A program made the position numbers and the translations under genes. Shown here piece after piece: positions 14,008-24,483 of a DNA stretch of 61,753 nt; the stretch's first letter is position 1, and the number at the start of each line of letters is the position of its first letter. The notes beneath the pieces are model-generated. The model did not search any database and was not told the DNA's origin. It saw only the letters and a program-made list of their open reading frames with translations. Source of the stretch: a virus. Location: IMG/VR virus record IMGVR_UViG_3300044643_000906, positions 1-61,753 of that record; one strand, given 5' to 3'.

Positions 14008-17000
14008 CTAGAGCCCGAATCGAGCAGCCCTCTTGGCTGCGTCCTTCTTCTGCTTGGCCTCGGCTTGGTTCTTCTTCTGGAGGGCCTGCCGTAGTTCGTA
14101 GTACTGCCTCATTTCAGGCGGCAGCTGCTCGACCTCTTCCTTCGGGATGCTCGTCGTTTCGAACCCCTTCGCCCCCGGGTAGCGCTCGATCTCGGCGTTC
14201 AACTGTCGCAGTGCATCGGCCCTCTGACGCTTCTCATCGATGACCCGCAGCTTGACCGGGCTGAAGGTGTTGAACAGCAGCGTCGAGGCACGGGATGCCA
14301 TAGGTGTGCGTTGGTCGGCCAGCTGGCGACCAGCACTGAGCAGTCGGCCCTGCCCCGGGAAGAGCATGTCGGCACCAGACTGCACCATGGACGGCAGGCG
14401 GAAGTCCTCGTTGCCGGTCCATGCACCGACGATGGTGTCGATCTCGCTGGGCACCTCACCGAGCTTGCGCTTCGTGAACATGTCACGCTGCGTGGCTGCC
14501 TCGATCAGTGTCTTCGGCAGAGGCCCCAGCTGCTGTGCGTAGTTCTGGATCGTGGAGATCATGCTGGCGTTGGGATCGAACTTGCCGCCGGTCTTCGCTA
14601 TCGACACGCGGTTCAACGCGGACAGACCGGGCAGGTCGATGTTGGTGACGGCACGACGCAGGCCGGGGCCGGGCTCTGCCACGTTGCCTAGCCCGAGCGC
14701 TTCGGTCGCAGCACCGAGTTCCTTGGGGAGCAGGAAGCCCGATTGCTCACGCAACGTCTGAGGTACATAGGTGTCGTCGTCTGATTGCTGCGCCTTATCA
14801 GCAACCTTCAGCATCTGGGTGTACGCACCGCCGGGCTTCGACGCCATCTTCTCTGCGGCGTACTTCAGGATGCGGCTCTCATAGGCATAGAAGGGCATCC
14901 ACTTCCTGATCGTCTTCTCGACCTCGGAGAGATTCCCATAGTCAACGTGGGCCGCGATCATGCGGCGCGCCGCTTCCTTCGGGGCGAAACCTTTCTGAAG
15001 CAATGCCATGTAACCACCCATGCGATTGACGCTGTCAGTCCAATCGCCCAGCTTCTCGCCGGTCTTGTACAAGGGGTTCGTGGTGTCTTTGTTTCCGAGC
15101 ACGCCCTTCACGCCGAACGGATTGACGGCCTGCTTGGCAAACTGCCCGTAGGTGCGAGATGGATCGCCAGCGAATGAGCCCGCGATGGACTGCGGCTTGA
15201 ACCCGGGCAGCAGTTCCTTCACTGCTTCGGCCGTGCGGTCGGCGTTAGTGCGATCAATGATTGCACCACCCTTGAGGATGCCTGCCTCTGCGGTGTCAGC
15301 GAGGAACTTGCTAATCAGCTGATCGTCGGACAGCCCAGCCTTAGATGCTGCGGCGTATAGGGGCATCTTCTTGATGTAAGGTAGTACCTTGTCATACTGA
15401 CCATTTAGTAACTTGGCTGCGTGGTATCCGCCCTTCACCGCTTCGGGGCCAGCCTCGATTACATTAGATATAAAGCCGCTAGTAAGATCGCGTGTATACC
15501 TACTCGGCCATGTTAATACACCGGCCTTAAACATCTTCGTGTACTGTTCCACGAGATTGCCGATCTCGCTCACTGCCTTCGGAGCAGCGAACACATCGTG
15601 CATTCGCGTCAGCTGGTTGAGTGTCTCAAGCGGGATCGAGTACTGCGACAGGTCAATCTCGTCGGCGGTGATCCGGCCCTCCGCTCCCTGAAGGCCGGAG
15701 TCGCCCAGTACTTCTGCCATGCGGCTGCGTAGTTCGGCGGCTGCTCCACCGCGAACCTTCGTGCCGTCAGCCAGCACGGTCTTCGGAGACTTCAGTCCAG
15801 CCTTCTGTAGTGCGGAGAGGGCCGAGATGTGCTTGCCGCCTTCCACTTGACCCGGTGTCTGATTGACCAGACGAGAGGCGATGGTGTTGATGAGTTCGTC
15901 TGCGGTGCCGATGGCACGCTTACGTCCGTAGACATATCGGGTGGTGGCTTCCAGCGGGTGGTTGCCGAATACGGGCGAGATGTCTCCGGCGTCTGGCACC
16001 TCAATCTGGTTGAGGAACCGCGCTAGCTGGCGTGCCTTCGCCTTGGAGTATCCCGCCGCGGGAACCGCAGCTGCCTTCTTAGCCGCAGCCGTTGACATTG
16101 CGCCGGATGACCAAGCTGCCGACAAAGCCGCCCGATCCGCAGCCGACTGAGCAGCGGCCTTGCCGACCGGAGAGTCAGCCATCGCCGCATAGTATTTATG
16201 GCTCGGGTCGTTGATGGCTTCGTACAGCTTCTGGGCAACCTCGTCTTCCTTGAATGCATCCCCGAGCCCAACGAAGTCTCTGTCCTGAGAGAACTTCCGC
16301 AGCTGGTCGATTCCGCCGGGCAGCTGGAGAGCCTTCGACCGAGCGAGCATGTCGCCCGTGACGGTGTCGAACAGTGCAGGCTGCCGCGACTTCTTGCCCA
16401 CGACCCGGTCGAGGACGTGCTCTAGCTGGTACGGTCGGTAGCCAGCACCATAGTTGTGCTGCAACTGGTGGGCACGCAGGCCCATCGCCTCGGACTCAGT
16501 GAGAATCTTCGGGGCGAGGTGCCCCCAGCGATCAACGAATGCCCGCACCCCCGGTGTGTTCTCAACGAAGTCGATGTCGGCTGCCGTGGCGGCGTTCTTC
16601 TCAAGGTAGCGGTCGATTGCCTCGCCCGCCTTGGCTGACATAACGTCGTCAATGCCTGTCCTCGATGCGACAGCAGGGTCGATCTTCGCCACCCGCAGCA
16701 TGTCGGCCATCTCTGCCGCCTCACGCCGCCCCTTCGCCTCGCTGATGTCAGCGGTCTGGTTGATTCTGAGTGCTGCCGCCTGAGCCGCGGCGTCTGTCTG
16801 CCCGCCTGCTGCCTTGTTGAACATGGCGTGGGCGTACAGACCGGGCGTAGACCATCGGATGGACTCTCCAAAACGGTCAGCACCACGAGCGAGTGCTTCG
16901 CCAGCAGCAGCACCGAGCGGATCACCGACGATTGAAGCGGAACCGAACCCAAGACCGAACGACTTGCCCAGCGTCTGGTCTTTCACCTGATCGTAGGTCA

Positions 17001-17727
17001 GCTTGTTCTTAGTCAGGTACGCATCCAACTGCTCCTTGAGAGCCTTCTGTGCGTCAGCTGGTGCAGCCTTGAGTGCATCGTCTAGCGTGGTCGTGCGGAG
17101 AGCCTCTCGCTTCCCGACCAGCGGGCGAGTGGTGTGCTCCGCGAAGTCTCGGATGTTCGTCTTGAGTGCGGTGAGCGTCCGTTGTGCCCGGCCCGGCAGC
17201 GTTGGAGTGAGTGCCTCGACCGCGGCGTCATCGAGCCCAGCCCTGAACGGTATCTTGGTGGGGGCGGCAGCCACTGCATCTTCAAGCACCTTGCTCCGCA
17301 GACGCTGGCTGGCGGATACCGTCGCGTTGTCGAGCAGGCCAGCTGCCTTAGCCGCCTTGCCAGCCTTAGTCAGACTAGACCCACCCAGCGTCATGTAGGT
17401 CAGGGGGTCGGTGCCGAGATCGAGGGCCATGCCGGTGACCCACCGGGCAGTGCTGTCGTCCTTCCAGCCAGCTTGATCCAGCAGCTGCTCGCTGGAGACG
17501 CGCTGCTCCGCGTCGAGGGGATTGTTCCACTCGCCGTCTTGGAGATAGTCGATGCCGCTGGCGATCAGTGCTCGCGGGGTGTCGAGCCCCCAGAGAAGAT
17601 TGCTCACTCCCTGACTGCTCTGCTGGCCGAGCTTAGAAAGGAGGCTCCGCTGCACAGGCTCGGGCATAGGCGTGGACGTTCCACGCTGGCGTCGTGCGCC
17701 AAAGCTGGTGCTGGGCCCGAGAGCCAT
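14008..17727 (-). CDS. Very large internal virion protein, 1239 aa
   Basis: This is the last gene of the leftward virion operon. The protein is Ala-rich and mostly helical, with an aromatic segment near residues 940-970 (KWMPFYAYESRILKYAAEKM) of the type seen in large phage proteins packaged with DNA. No enzymatic motif is visible. With the two genes before it (833 and 1279 aa) it forms a set of three giant proteins, as in podoviruses where such proteins are ejected to form a DNA conduit. That role is inferred from size, order and the lack of a tape measure. Confidence 0.75.
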   Translation of the reverse strand: MALGPSTSFGARRQRGTSTPMPEPVQRSLLSKLGQQSSQGVSNLLWGLDTPRALIASGIDYLQDGEWNNPLDAEQRVSSEQLLDQAGWKDDSTARWVTGMALDLGTDPLTYMTLGGSSLTKAGKAAKAAGLLDNATVSASQRLRSKVLEDAVAAAPTKIPFRAGLDDAAVEALTPTLPGRAQRTLTALKTNIRDFAEHTTRPLVGKREALRTTTLDDALKAAPADAQKALKEQLDAYLTKNKLTYDQVKDQTLGKSFGLGFGSASIVGDPLGAAAGEALARGADRFGESIRWSTPGLYAHAMFNKAAGGQTDAAAQAAALRINQTADISEAKGRREAAEMADMLRVAKIDPAVASRTGIDDVMSAKAGEAIDRYLEKNAATAADIDFVENTPGVRAFVDRWGHLAPKILTESEAMGLRAHQLQHNYGAGYRPYQLEHVLDRVVGKKSRQPALFDTVTGDMLARSKALQLPGGIDQLRKFSQDRDFVGLGDAFKEDEVAQKLYEAINDPSHKYYAAMADSPVGKAAAQSAADRAALSAAWSSGAMSTAAAKKAAAVPAAGYSKAKARQLARFLNQIEVPDAGDISPVFGNHPLEATTRYVYGRKRAIGTADELINTIASRLVNQTPGQVEGGKHISALSALQKAGLKSPKTVLADGTKVRGGAAAELRSRMAEVLGDSGLQGAEGRITADEIDLSQYSIPLETLNQLTRMHDVFAAPKAVSEIGNLVEQYTKMFKAGVLTWPSRYTRDLTSGFISNVIEAGPEAVKGGYHAAKLLNGQYDKVLPYIKKMPLYAAASKAGLSDDQLISKFLADTAEAGILKGGAIIDRTNADRTAEAVKELLPGFKPQSIAGSFAGDPSRTYGQFAKQAVNPFGVKGVLGNKDTTNPLYKTGEKLGDWTDSVNRMGGYMALLQKGFAPKEAARRMIAAHVDYGNLSEVEKTIRKWMPFYAYESRILKYAAEKMASKPGGAYTQMLKVADKAQQSDDDTYVPQTLREQSGFLLPKELGAATEALGLGNVAEPGPGLRRAVTNIDLPGLSALNRVSIAKTGGKFDPNASMISTIQNYAQQLGPLPKTLIEAATQRDMFTKRKLGEVPSEIDTIVGAWTGNEDFRLPSMVQSGADMLFPGQGRLLSAGRQLADQRTPMASRASTLLFNTFSPVKLRVIDEKRQRADALRQLNAEIERYPGAKGFETTSIPKEEVEQLPPEMRQYYELRQALQKKNQAEAKQKKDAAKRAARFGL

Positions 17728-17729
17728 TA

Positions 17730-20231
17730 CTACTCCTTAGAGTACGGGTGCTTGCGGCGTCCCTTGCTGGCGTCTTCGGCAGCCTTCTTGCGATCTGCCC
17801 GTGCCTTCTCAACCTCTTCTGGAGTTGGCTGGCTCCACGCACCGCCGGATCGTCGCTGGCCTGCCGGGCGTGGCGGGCCCACTCGGCCAGCAGGTACGGG
17901 CGGTAGTTCTGCCTTGCCAGCAGATGGCGTCACGCCGTTCAGATCGTTGTACACCGCGTCGGCCTGCTCGGGGCTCATGCCAGCGTGCGTGCTGGCGTAG
18001 GCCCGGAACTCCTCCTGAGTCATCGGCGCAGACGGCCTGCCAGTTACCGGATCGACAGTCGGCTTACCGTCATCGCCCAACCTCTTCATCTCGTTGGTAA
18101 GGTGGGATCGCACGCCCGGGTGCATGCTGCCACCAGCGGCGTTCATCAGTGCCCGCCGTCGGAGAGTACTGGTTGCCAGTTCCAACGCCTGATCTTCGGA
18201 GAGGTGCGGGTGATTGCTCCGCAGCTGGGCAGCCATCTCGTTCCGAGAGTTCCCCATAGACAGTGCGGGGTTGGCGAACGCCTCGTCCGCGTAGCCGTTG
18301 GCAGTGGACTGCGGCGTGCCAGCTGCGGCCCTCTCTGCCTGCTTGACTCGCACGGCCTGATCGCCTTCGGCCGCGGTCTGCGTCAGCTGGCGCTCCGCAT
18401 CCTTAACGGCCTTTGCTTCCGCGAGTCGGGCGGCGTGGTCGGCCACCTTCTCGTTGATTACTCGCAGAGCTTCCGCCTCTTGGACGGTTAGCTCGCTAGT
18501 CTTCTCCTTCTCCTCCAGACGCAGCTTGAGGCCCTGCTCGGCAAGCGATAGAGCATAGCCATGCTGGTCTTTAGCCAGCGTCCGGTCGTGCTCCCAGCCT
18601 TCGCGGCGGATTTGCATCTCGTCACCGCGAGCGTCCTTCGCCGCGGCGGTGTCCCTATCCTTCATCTCTCCTTCGTGCAGCTGATCGTCCTCGCGAGCCT
18701 TGTCGGCCTGAGTGTTATCGATTCCACGCAGGTCAACGGTGTTCTTGTGCTTCGCTGCCTCCGCATCGGCAGCGTCCATCGCCGCCATCCGCTCTTGGTA
18801 CATCGGGTTGCCGGTGATCTGGCCCAAGCGACTCAAGCCCTCACGCACAGTGGCGGGGTCGGCTGACCGAGTCTTCTCATCGAGGTGGCCCGTGTATCCC
18901 TTGCGTTCCCAGATCGCTTCGTTGGCACGGGCGTGCTGGGCTTTGCGTGCGGCCTGTCGCTCAAGAAACTCCTTGCTGGCCTGCGGCCTGCCACCCGGAA
19001 ACATTTCCTTCTCGACCTCTTCGGGCGTCTTGCCGGTCGCTTGAGCAAGCTTTGCCACCTGACGGTCGGCGGCGAAGTTAGGGTCGCGTGCGGCCTTCTC
19101 GGCATTACGCCGCTCGATGCGTGCGTTGTACTGCTCGGGCGTGATCTTGTCGGCGGGTGTGCCGTCGCCGTACTTCGCCTGATCGTTGGTGGCGTGCTTG
19201 CGATGGACGCCCGGCATGGTCTTCAGCCACTCAGCCTCACGGCGTGCTTCCTGCGCCTGCTGGGCGTTGCTCATGCCAAGGCCCGGATTGGCTGGCGTTG
19301 CCTTGGGCTTCTCGCTGTAGGCACGGGCCGCTTCCTCTGGGGTCAGGCCGTAGCCAGCTGCACGCTCGGTGAAGTCCTGAAGAGAGATGGGTTGCCACCC
19401 TTGCGGCTTGGCTGCCGGAGCACCACGCAGACCTTCCTGCTTGGCACGCTCCTCAAGTAACTCTCGTCCGGTGAGGTGACCACCCAGCTGGCTGCGAGCG
19501 TATTCGTCCTGACGCCGCTCCATCCCTCGCACTCTTACAACATCCTCTTTCGCTTTCGCTCTCTCAGCGGGCGTGTTCCAAAGGTCGAGGAGTCGTGGGT
19601 CTAGACCTCCGGCCCGTCGGCTCTCGCTCTCGGCCAGACGGCGAGACTCCTCCTCGGTGTACCCAGCGTCGATCAGCTGCTGGGTGCGTTCGGCAAAGGT
19701 GTCGCGGTCTGTCGTGTTTCCGACGACCGTCTCGGCAGGGGGGGCGCTGACCTCCCTTTGTGGCCGCGGAGGTGCGGCAGTGCGGGGCATCGATGGCGGA
19801 ACAGCCACATGCCCGCCGTCACGACGATTCCTTCCGGCCTGTGCGTCGATGTCCGACCACTTGTCGAGCATCTCTCGGCTCGGGAGTGGCCGCTTGGAAC
19901 CGTCGGGGAGGTACATCATCTGTTGCGCGAGCGCGGACACTTGTGGCGCATCGCCCATCCCGGTCTGGCGGGCCGCACGAATCCGGTCGATCATGGCGTT
20001 GGAGTCGGCAGCCTTCGCCGTCAGCTTCGCATCACGGGCCCGCAGCTGGTTCTTGAAGGCGTTCGTGAACTGATCTTCCGACATGGCGGCGGCTTCGCCA
20101 GACAGCCTGTCCGACCGCTGCTCGGGCGTCTCGGGTGCCGCCTGCTGGGCAGGAGGACGAACGCCAGCGGAGTTTACGCCGGGCCTGACGACGTTGGCTT
20201 GCAGTCTTCGGATGCGGTCTTGGATGTCCAT
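17730..20231 (-). CDS. Large coiled-coil internal virion protein, 833 aa
   Basis: This hydrophilic protein is rich in Ala, Arg, Glu and Gln. Long heptad-like helical stretches dominate residues about 430-650 (many DRDTAAAKDA, LRLEEKEKTS, EAKAVKDAER type segments), and the N-terminus is disordered and Pro/Gln-rich. No catalytic motif is seen. It starts where the 1279-aa gene stops (one-base overlap). It is likely an internal or ejected virion protein by position and composition. Confidence 0.7.
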   Translation of the reverse strand: MDIQDRIRRLQANVVRPGVNSAGVRPPAQQAAPETPEQRSDRLSGEAAAMSEDQFTNAFKNQLRARDAKLTAKAADSNAMIDRIRAARQTGMGDAPQVSALAQQMMYLPDGSKRPLPSREMLDKWSDIDAQAGRNRRDGGHVAVPPSMPRTAAPPRPQREVSAPPAETVVGNTTDRDTFAERTQQLIDAGYTEEESRRLAESESRRAGGLDPRLLDLWNTPAERAKAKEDVVRVRGMERRQDEYARSQLGGHLTGRELLEERAKQEGLRGAPAAKPQGWQPISLQDFTERAAGYGLTPEEAARAYSEKPKATPANPGLGMSNAQQAQEARREAEWLKTMPGVHRKHATNDQAKYGDGTPADKITPEQYNARIERRNAEKAARDPNFAADRQVAKLAQATGKTPEEVEKEMFPGGRPQASKEFLERQAARKAQHARANEAIWERKGYTGHLDEKTRSADPATVREGLSRLGQITGNPMYQERMAAMDAADAEAAKHKNTVDLRGIDNTQADKAREDDQLHEGEMKDRDTAAAKDARGDEMQIRREGWEHDRTLAKDQHGYALSLAEQGLKLRLEEKEKTSELTVQEAEALRVINEKVADHAARLAEAKAVKDAERQLTQTAAEGDQAVRVKQAERAAAGTPQSTANGYADEAFANPALSMGNSRNEMAAQLRSNHPHLSEDQALELATSTLRRRALMNAAGGSMHPGVRSHLTNEMKRLGDDGKPTVDPVTGRPSAPMTQEEFRAYASTHAGMSPEQADAVYNDLNGVTPSAGKAELPPVPAGRVGPPRPAGQRRSGGAWSQPTPEEVEKARADRKKAAEDASKGRRKHPYSKE

Positions 20232-23200
20232 CAGCGTCCCAGTGCTTTCATGAGGCGGGAGAGTTTGGCCCGCGGGTCATCAGAGTTTTTGGCCCGCTCC
20301 GGCCCCATGGAAACACGGCCAGCGTTCGGATCAGGCAGGAACAGGTCACGACCGGCGTGCGGGTCTGGCAGGACAAGGTCGTCGTGGTTCGGGTTAGCGA
20401 GTACTAATTCCTCTTCCGGCGGCGCTTGGTAGCGAGCGGCCTGCGGGGCACGGTAGCCCGGGGGTAGGCGTCGGCCGGGAGGGGGAGGTGCATCTATGGA
20501 TACGTCCTCCATAAGGTCGGGGCCGTCATCGGGCAGGCCCACCTGTGTCTCGGTCGGACGGTCAGGCACCTGCTCTGGCGGCTCTGCCGGGGCAGCTGCC
20601 TTCCGCTCCTCCTCGTTGGCTGCGTAGAAGCCGCCCGCAGCGGCGAGGGCGGCAGCGGCCGTGAGCGAGTTCCTGCGGAGTCGGGCCTCATCAGCCCGCC
20701 TCGTGACGTTGCTGACGGCCCCCGGCGTAGGCATAGAGAAGCCCTCGCCCTCCATGCGGTCGATGTCGCTGTCCTCCAGAACCTGAGCGTGGTTCCTCCT
20801 GCGGTCAAGCTCCCGCACCGGGGTCGGCTGCGAGAAGCCCTCGTCGTCCATACGGGACATGCCGTCCTCATCAAACACCTGATCGGCGGCGTGCCTGCGG
20901 GCCATCTCTGCGGCCCGTCGGGCCTCGATGCGGGCGGCGACGGTGTCGGCTGGTTCGGGGCTGGAGAACCCCTCGTCGTCCATCCGGGTGAGAGCGTCTT
21001 CGTCAGCGAACTGGTCAGCGGCCTGCCTGCGAGCCATGGCCTCAAGTCGGCTGGTGTGAGCATCATCAACGGCAGACCCGGCGCTGTCCCACTGCGATGA
21101 GTACTGGGCCCTGCGGGCCTGCTCGTCGGCAACCTTCTTAGCGGCTGCGTCACTGGCAGCACGCTGACGACGAGCGAGGTCGGCCTCGTATGCCGCGTCC
21201 TCCAGCTGCGACTGCTTCTCATCCCACTCTCGCTCATAGCGCCGCGGGTTCGGGCCGACAGGCTCCATGCCGCCCTCGTCTGCCATGCGTGCCGCCTCCA
21301 TCTCGGAGGTGTCTGGCTGGGGCCGACTGCGAACTCGGGTCTGCTTGGGCTTGGCCGTCACATCGAGGTTGCCGTCACCGCCAGCAGCGTCGTCGGCAAC
21401 GCCAACCTGAGTCTCCTGCTTGGGAGCAGCCTTCGGCTTGGGCTCGGGCTTAGGTGCAGGTGCAGCTGGCTTCGGAACGTGGTTGCCGCCTCGCGCCTTG
21501 CGTGCCTTCTCCCACTCCTCAGTCACTATGCGGCGGAAGATGTCGTCGCCCCACTGCTCGGTCGTCTTTGCACCACGCAAGGGCTTCCCCTCTTCGGCGG
21601 CGGGCTTCGCAGCAGCTGGCTTCTCGGCCGGTGGCTTTGTTCCACGTTTGCCAGCAGCGGGCTTGGTTTCGACCACGGGCGGCGTTGCGGCAGTTTCAGT
21701 GGTCTTAGTTGGGATGGGGCCGAGCCTCTTCACGGCATCCTCTGCGGCACCGGCAGCTTCGAAGTGAGCAGTGCCAGCCTTCTCCCCGAGCTTAAGGATT
21801 TCAGCGTCGAGCACTGCGAGCCGTTCGTTCAACTCTCCTGCCATGCTCGGGTCGGCGTTGCGGGCATCTTCAGCGAGTGCTGCGTAACGCTCGGTCAGTG
21901 GCACGGTGCTAGCCTGACCGCGGGTCGTGGAGGTATCCCCGGCAGCCTTCCTTGCCCCCTTCACGCCACTGTCGGCATCGAGGGAGGAGGCGACCGTGTC
22001 CTTCGCGATGGCAGGGCCAGCCTTCTTGCCGCTTGGCTTGCCAGCGATTACGTCAACGACCGTGCTCTTCTTGCTCGCCATGTCAGTGCCTTCATTAAGG
22101 GCGGTGTCGCCCGGGGTGGTAGGTGTTTCCGCGACCGTCACGTCTGACGATTCGGGGAGTACTGTGTTCTGCGACTTACGGTTGACCCGGGTCTTAGCCC
22201 GTGCCGCCGCCTTCTCCCGTGCGATGCGAGTCTTCTCCGACTCTTTGAATAGCTCGCCCTGCGCTCGGCGCGTCTCAATGATGTCTTCCAGATACGCCTT
22301 CTGGTCGGGGTCGGTGATCTCGCCAGCGCGGTACGCCGCAAGCTCCTCCTCGATGTTCTTCGGCACCTTCCCCTGCGGACGCTGCTCAACGGGCAGGGTC
22401 GGCTTAGGGTCAAGATCGGGCTTGGCGTTGATGGTCGGATCGAACCGCTTGTTCGGCAGACTGCTCGGGGCGGACGCCGGGGCCACGCGAGAGGGCTGGG
22501 CAGCCGACCTCTCGCCGCGAGACTGAAAGGATGCGTCGGTGCTTCGCTTGGCGTCCCGCTGAACCTTGTTGTACCACTCCGGCATTACTGCTGGCATCTC
22601 GCGGCCAGCTGCCGCCATGAGCCCCTGCACGACGCCGTGGATGGCGTCTTGGTCTGCCACTGCGGTGGCACGCTCCGCGGTGGGGATGCGGTCGATCATC
22701 GCGTCACGAGCGGCACGGTGGGCAATCTTGAGTGCTGTTTCTTCGTCGGCCTGCCGCAGGTAGTTGAGGACTTGGTCGGAGCCGCTACGCCCAGCAGCGT
22801 CTCGCGTGTAGTTGTCGTCCATCAGGCGGCGGGCTGCATCCTGCCGGTCGAAGCCCGACTGCGTGGATCGCTGGCGAAGCCTGTTAAACTCGCTCTCGGG
22901 AACAACGTCCTCGATGGCAGCGCCGGGAGAGAATCCCTCGGGCGCGGCCGGGTCAAATCCAGCTGCGGCTACGGCGCGACTGCGCTGCCGTGCCTCCTGC
23001 GACTTGTTGGCTTCGTTCTCTGCGACGTAGCCGAGCCGTTTCTCCTTATTCCCATCGACCGGCTTCGCCTTCACCTTGGTATCGTCAACGATCTTGGTGT
23101 CGGTGACTTTGTGGCTGTAGTCTTTCGCAAACTCTTCGAACGGGTAGACGACGGTGCCGTCTGCGTCTTTGGTTAGGCCATCCTTCTCCAGCTGCTTGTA

Positions 23201-24070
23201 CCACTTCTTGAGTTGTGCGTAGGCATTCTTGAGATTCACCGACAGCGTCTTGTCTGTCGCCCCCTTGATTACCCCGCCCTCCTTGCCCATGCGGTCGATG
23301 TGCGACCGGGACTCAGGGAGCCGCTTACGGACGAGGGTAACGTCCTCCACTTCGGTGACGTTGACAGTGTTCTTCTTGACCTTACCGCCCTTGCCTTCAA
23401 CGTCGATCTTTTTCTTGCCGCCACGCTTCTTCTCGGCAGGCGTGATCTTCTTCGGATCATCCGGCGGGGAGATGTACACGCCGTCGCCTTCAGCTGCTTC
23501 CTTGGCCGCACCTTCGCCAGCACCGACGCCTTCGAACCCGGCGTCGAGCTTCGGGGCAGGGGCCTCACCAGCGAGGGCGAGATCGAAGTCATCAGCCCAC
23601 GACTGATTGCGGGCATACAGAGCAGCCCGGATGGCCTTCTGCTTCTTGTGGCCGGGGTCGTCACCGATGTGCCGCCGGAGTTCAGCCAGCCCCTCGGGCG
23701 TAGCGATGAGGTCGCGAATCTCTTCGGCCGGGTACTCGCGTCGGATGGGCGTGCGGCTGCCTTGTCCGGTCTTGGGCTTGTTGGCCTCGGCATCGGCCCG
23801 TGAAAGAGTACTGTCGATTACGTCATCGACGCGGTTCCGCTTCGCCGCCCCGGAGATCATCTTCTCCAGAGCATCGACGTTCTCGCCTTCCTTCGGCCTC
23901 TTGGGCGCTTCAGCCTTGGCGGGCGTCTTCCTCTTGACGGGCGGCTTCCTTGCCGTTGGCTGGGCCTTGAGCGACTTGTCAGCCAACGCCTTCTTGGCAC
24001 GAGCCGCACCAAGCCCGCCGCCGGGGGCGTTCTGCCGGAGAATCTCTGTGAAGCGGTCGCGGGCAGCCAT
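20231..24070 (-). CDS. Giant low-complexity virion protein with short internal repeats, 1279 aa
   Basis: This protein is strongly hydrophilic, with Lys/Pro/Ala-rich stretches. Near residues 1020-1150 it has a tandem motif RMDDEGFS followed by PxP (two exact copies and one variant, RMEGEGFSMPTP), and near the C-terminus a second repeat of the form LPDP then AGR. A hydrophobic Ala-rich segment (SLTAAAALAAAGGFYAA) separates the two, so one membrane-active helix is possible. ATG at 24070 overlaps the upstream stop as ATGA. It is probably a packaged or ejected protein. Confidence 0.7.
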   Translation of the reverse strand: MAARDRFTEILRQNAPGGGLGAARAKKALADKSLKAQPTARKPPVKRKTPAKAEAPKRPKEGENVDALEKMISGAAKRNRVDDVIDSTLSRADAEANKPKTGQGSRTPIRREYPAEEIRDLIATPEGLAELRRHIGDDPGHKKQKAIRAALYARNQSWADDFDLALAGEAPAPKLDAGFEGVGAGEGAAKEAAEGDGVYISPPDDPKKITPAEKKRGGKKKIDVEGKGGKVKKNTVNVTEVEDVTLVRKRLPESRSHIDRMGKEGGVIKGATDKTLSVNLKNAYAQLKKWYKQLEKDGLTKDADGTVVYPFEEFAKDYSHKVTDTKIVDDTKVKAKPVDGNKEKRLGYVAENEANKSQEARQRSRAVAAAGFDPAAPEGFSPGAAIEDVVPESEFNRLRQRSTQSGFDRQDAARRLMDDNYTRDAAGRSGSDQVLNYLRQADEETALKIAHRAARDAMIDRIPTAERATAVADQDAIHGVVQGLMAAAGREMPAVMPEWYNKVQRDAKRSTDASFQSRGERSAAQPSRVAPASAPSSLPNKRFDPTINAKPDLDPKPTLPVEQRPQGKVPKNIEEELAAYRAGEITDPDQKAYLEDIIETRRAQGELFKESEKTRIAREKAAARAKTRVNRKSQNTVLPESSDVTVAETPTTPGDTALNEGTDMASKKSTVVDVIAGKPSGKKAGPAIAKDTVASSLDADSGVKGARKAAGDTSTTRGQASTVPLTERYAALAEDARNADPSMAGELNERLAVLDAEILKLGEKAGTAHFEAAGAAEDAVKRLGPIPTKTTETAATPPVVETKPAAGKRGTKPPAEKPAAAKPAAEEGKPLRGAKTTEQWGDDIFRRIVTEEWEKARKARGGNHVPKPAAPAPKPEPKPKAAPKQETQVGVADDAAGGDGNLDVTAKPKQTRVRSRPQPDTSEMEAARMADEGGMEPVGPNPRRYEREWDEKQSQLEDAAYEADLARRQRAASDAAAKKVADEQARRAQYSSQWDSAGSAVDDAHTSRLEAMARRQAADQFADEDALTRMDDEGFSSPEPADTVAARIEARRAAEMARRHAADQVFDEDGMSRMDDEGFSQPTPVRELDRRRNHAQVLEDSDIDRMEGEGFSMPTPGAVSNVTRRADEARLRRNSLTAAAALAAAGGFYAANEEERKAAAPAEPPEQVPDRPTETQVGLPDDGPDLMEDVSIDAPPPPGRRLPPGYRAPQAARYQAPPEEELVLANPNHDDLVLPDPHAGRDLFLPDPNAGRVSMGPERAKNSDDPRAKLSRLMKALGR

Positions 24071-24474
24071 CACTTCCCCTTCTTGCCGAAGGGAAATCCG
24101 CCACCCTTTTTCTTTCCGAATGGTGGAGCTTTCTTGCCGCCGACCTTCTTTCCAAAGTCAGGCTTCTCGCCCTTCTTGAAGGAGGGTTTCTTGGACGGCT
24201 TGTCGTCGTCATCATCCTTGTCGTCGTCGTCATCGCCCTTGATCGCGGCTTTGATGTCCGACGAGTGGAGATCATCCTCCTCGACCTCGGGCGCGTTGCT
24301 CTTGCCCTTCGACTCATCGAGGTCAGCAAGGTCTTCACGCTCCTTGTCCTCGTCTTCGCGAGCGGCCTTCTTCTTGTCGTCGGCGTGGTCGCCCTTCTTC
24401 ATCAATGCGTTCTTGAGCATTCGCTCCAGAGCGGCACGAGTGAGATCGCGGAAGTCGAGAGATTCGTGAGACAA
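24070..24474 (-). CDS. Bipolar charged, disordered protein, 134 aa
   Basis: Residues 1-65 are acidic/Lys-rich helix; residues about 70-92 contain a run of Asp (DDDDDKDDDDDK); the last 40 residues are a basic repeat of the form PFGKK with Gly/Lys. This makes an acidic block next to a very basic tail. No domain is recognised. It lies in the virion operon and could be an internal DNA-associated or scaffold-like component. Confidence 0.65.
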   Translation of the reverse strand: MSHESLDFRDLTRAALERMLKNALMKKGDHADDKKKAAREDEDKEREDLADLDESKGKSNAPEVEEDDLHSSDIKAAIKGDDDDDKDDDDDKPSKKPSFKKGEKPDFGKKVGGKKAPPFGKKKGGGFPFGKKGK

Positions 24475-24483
24475 GGGGTCACC

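Noticed and set aside
17134-18000. Several long plus-strand frames opposite the giant virion genes (14-24 kb)
   Set aside because: All lie opposite well-supported leftward genes, lack ribosome binding sites and have shadow-like composition.
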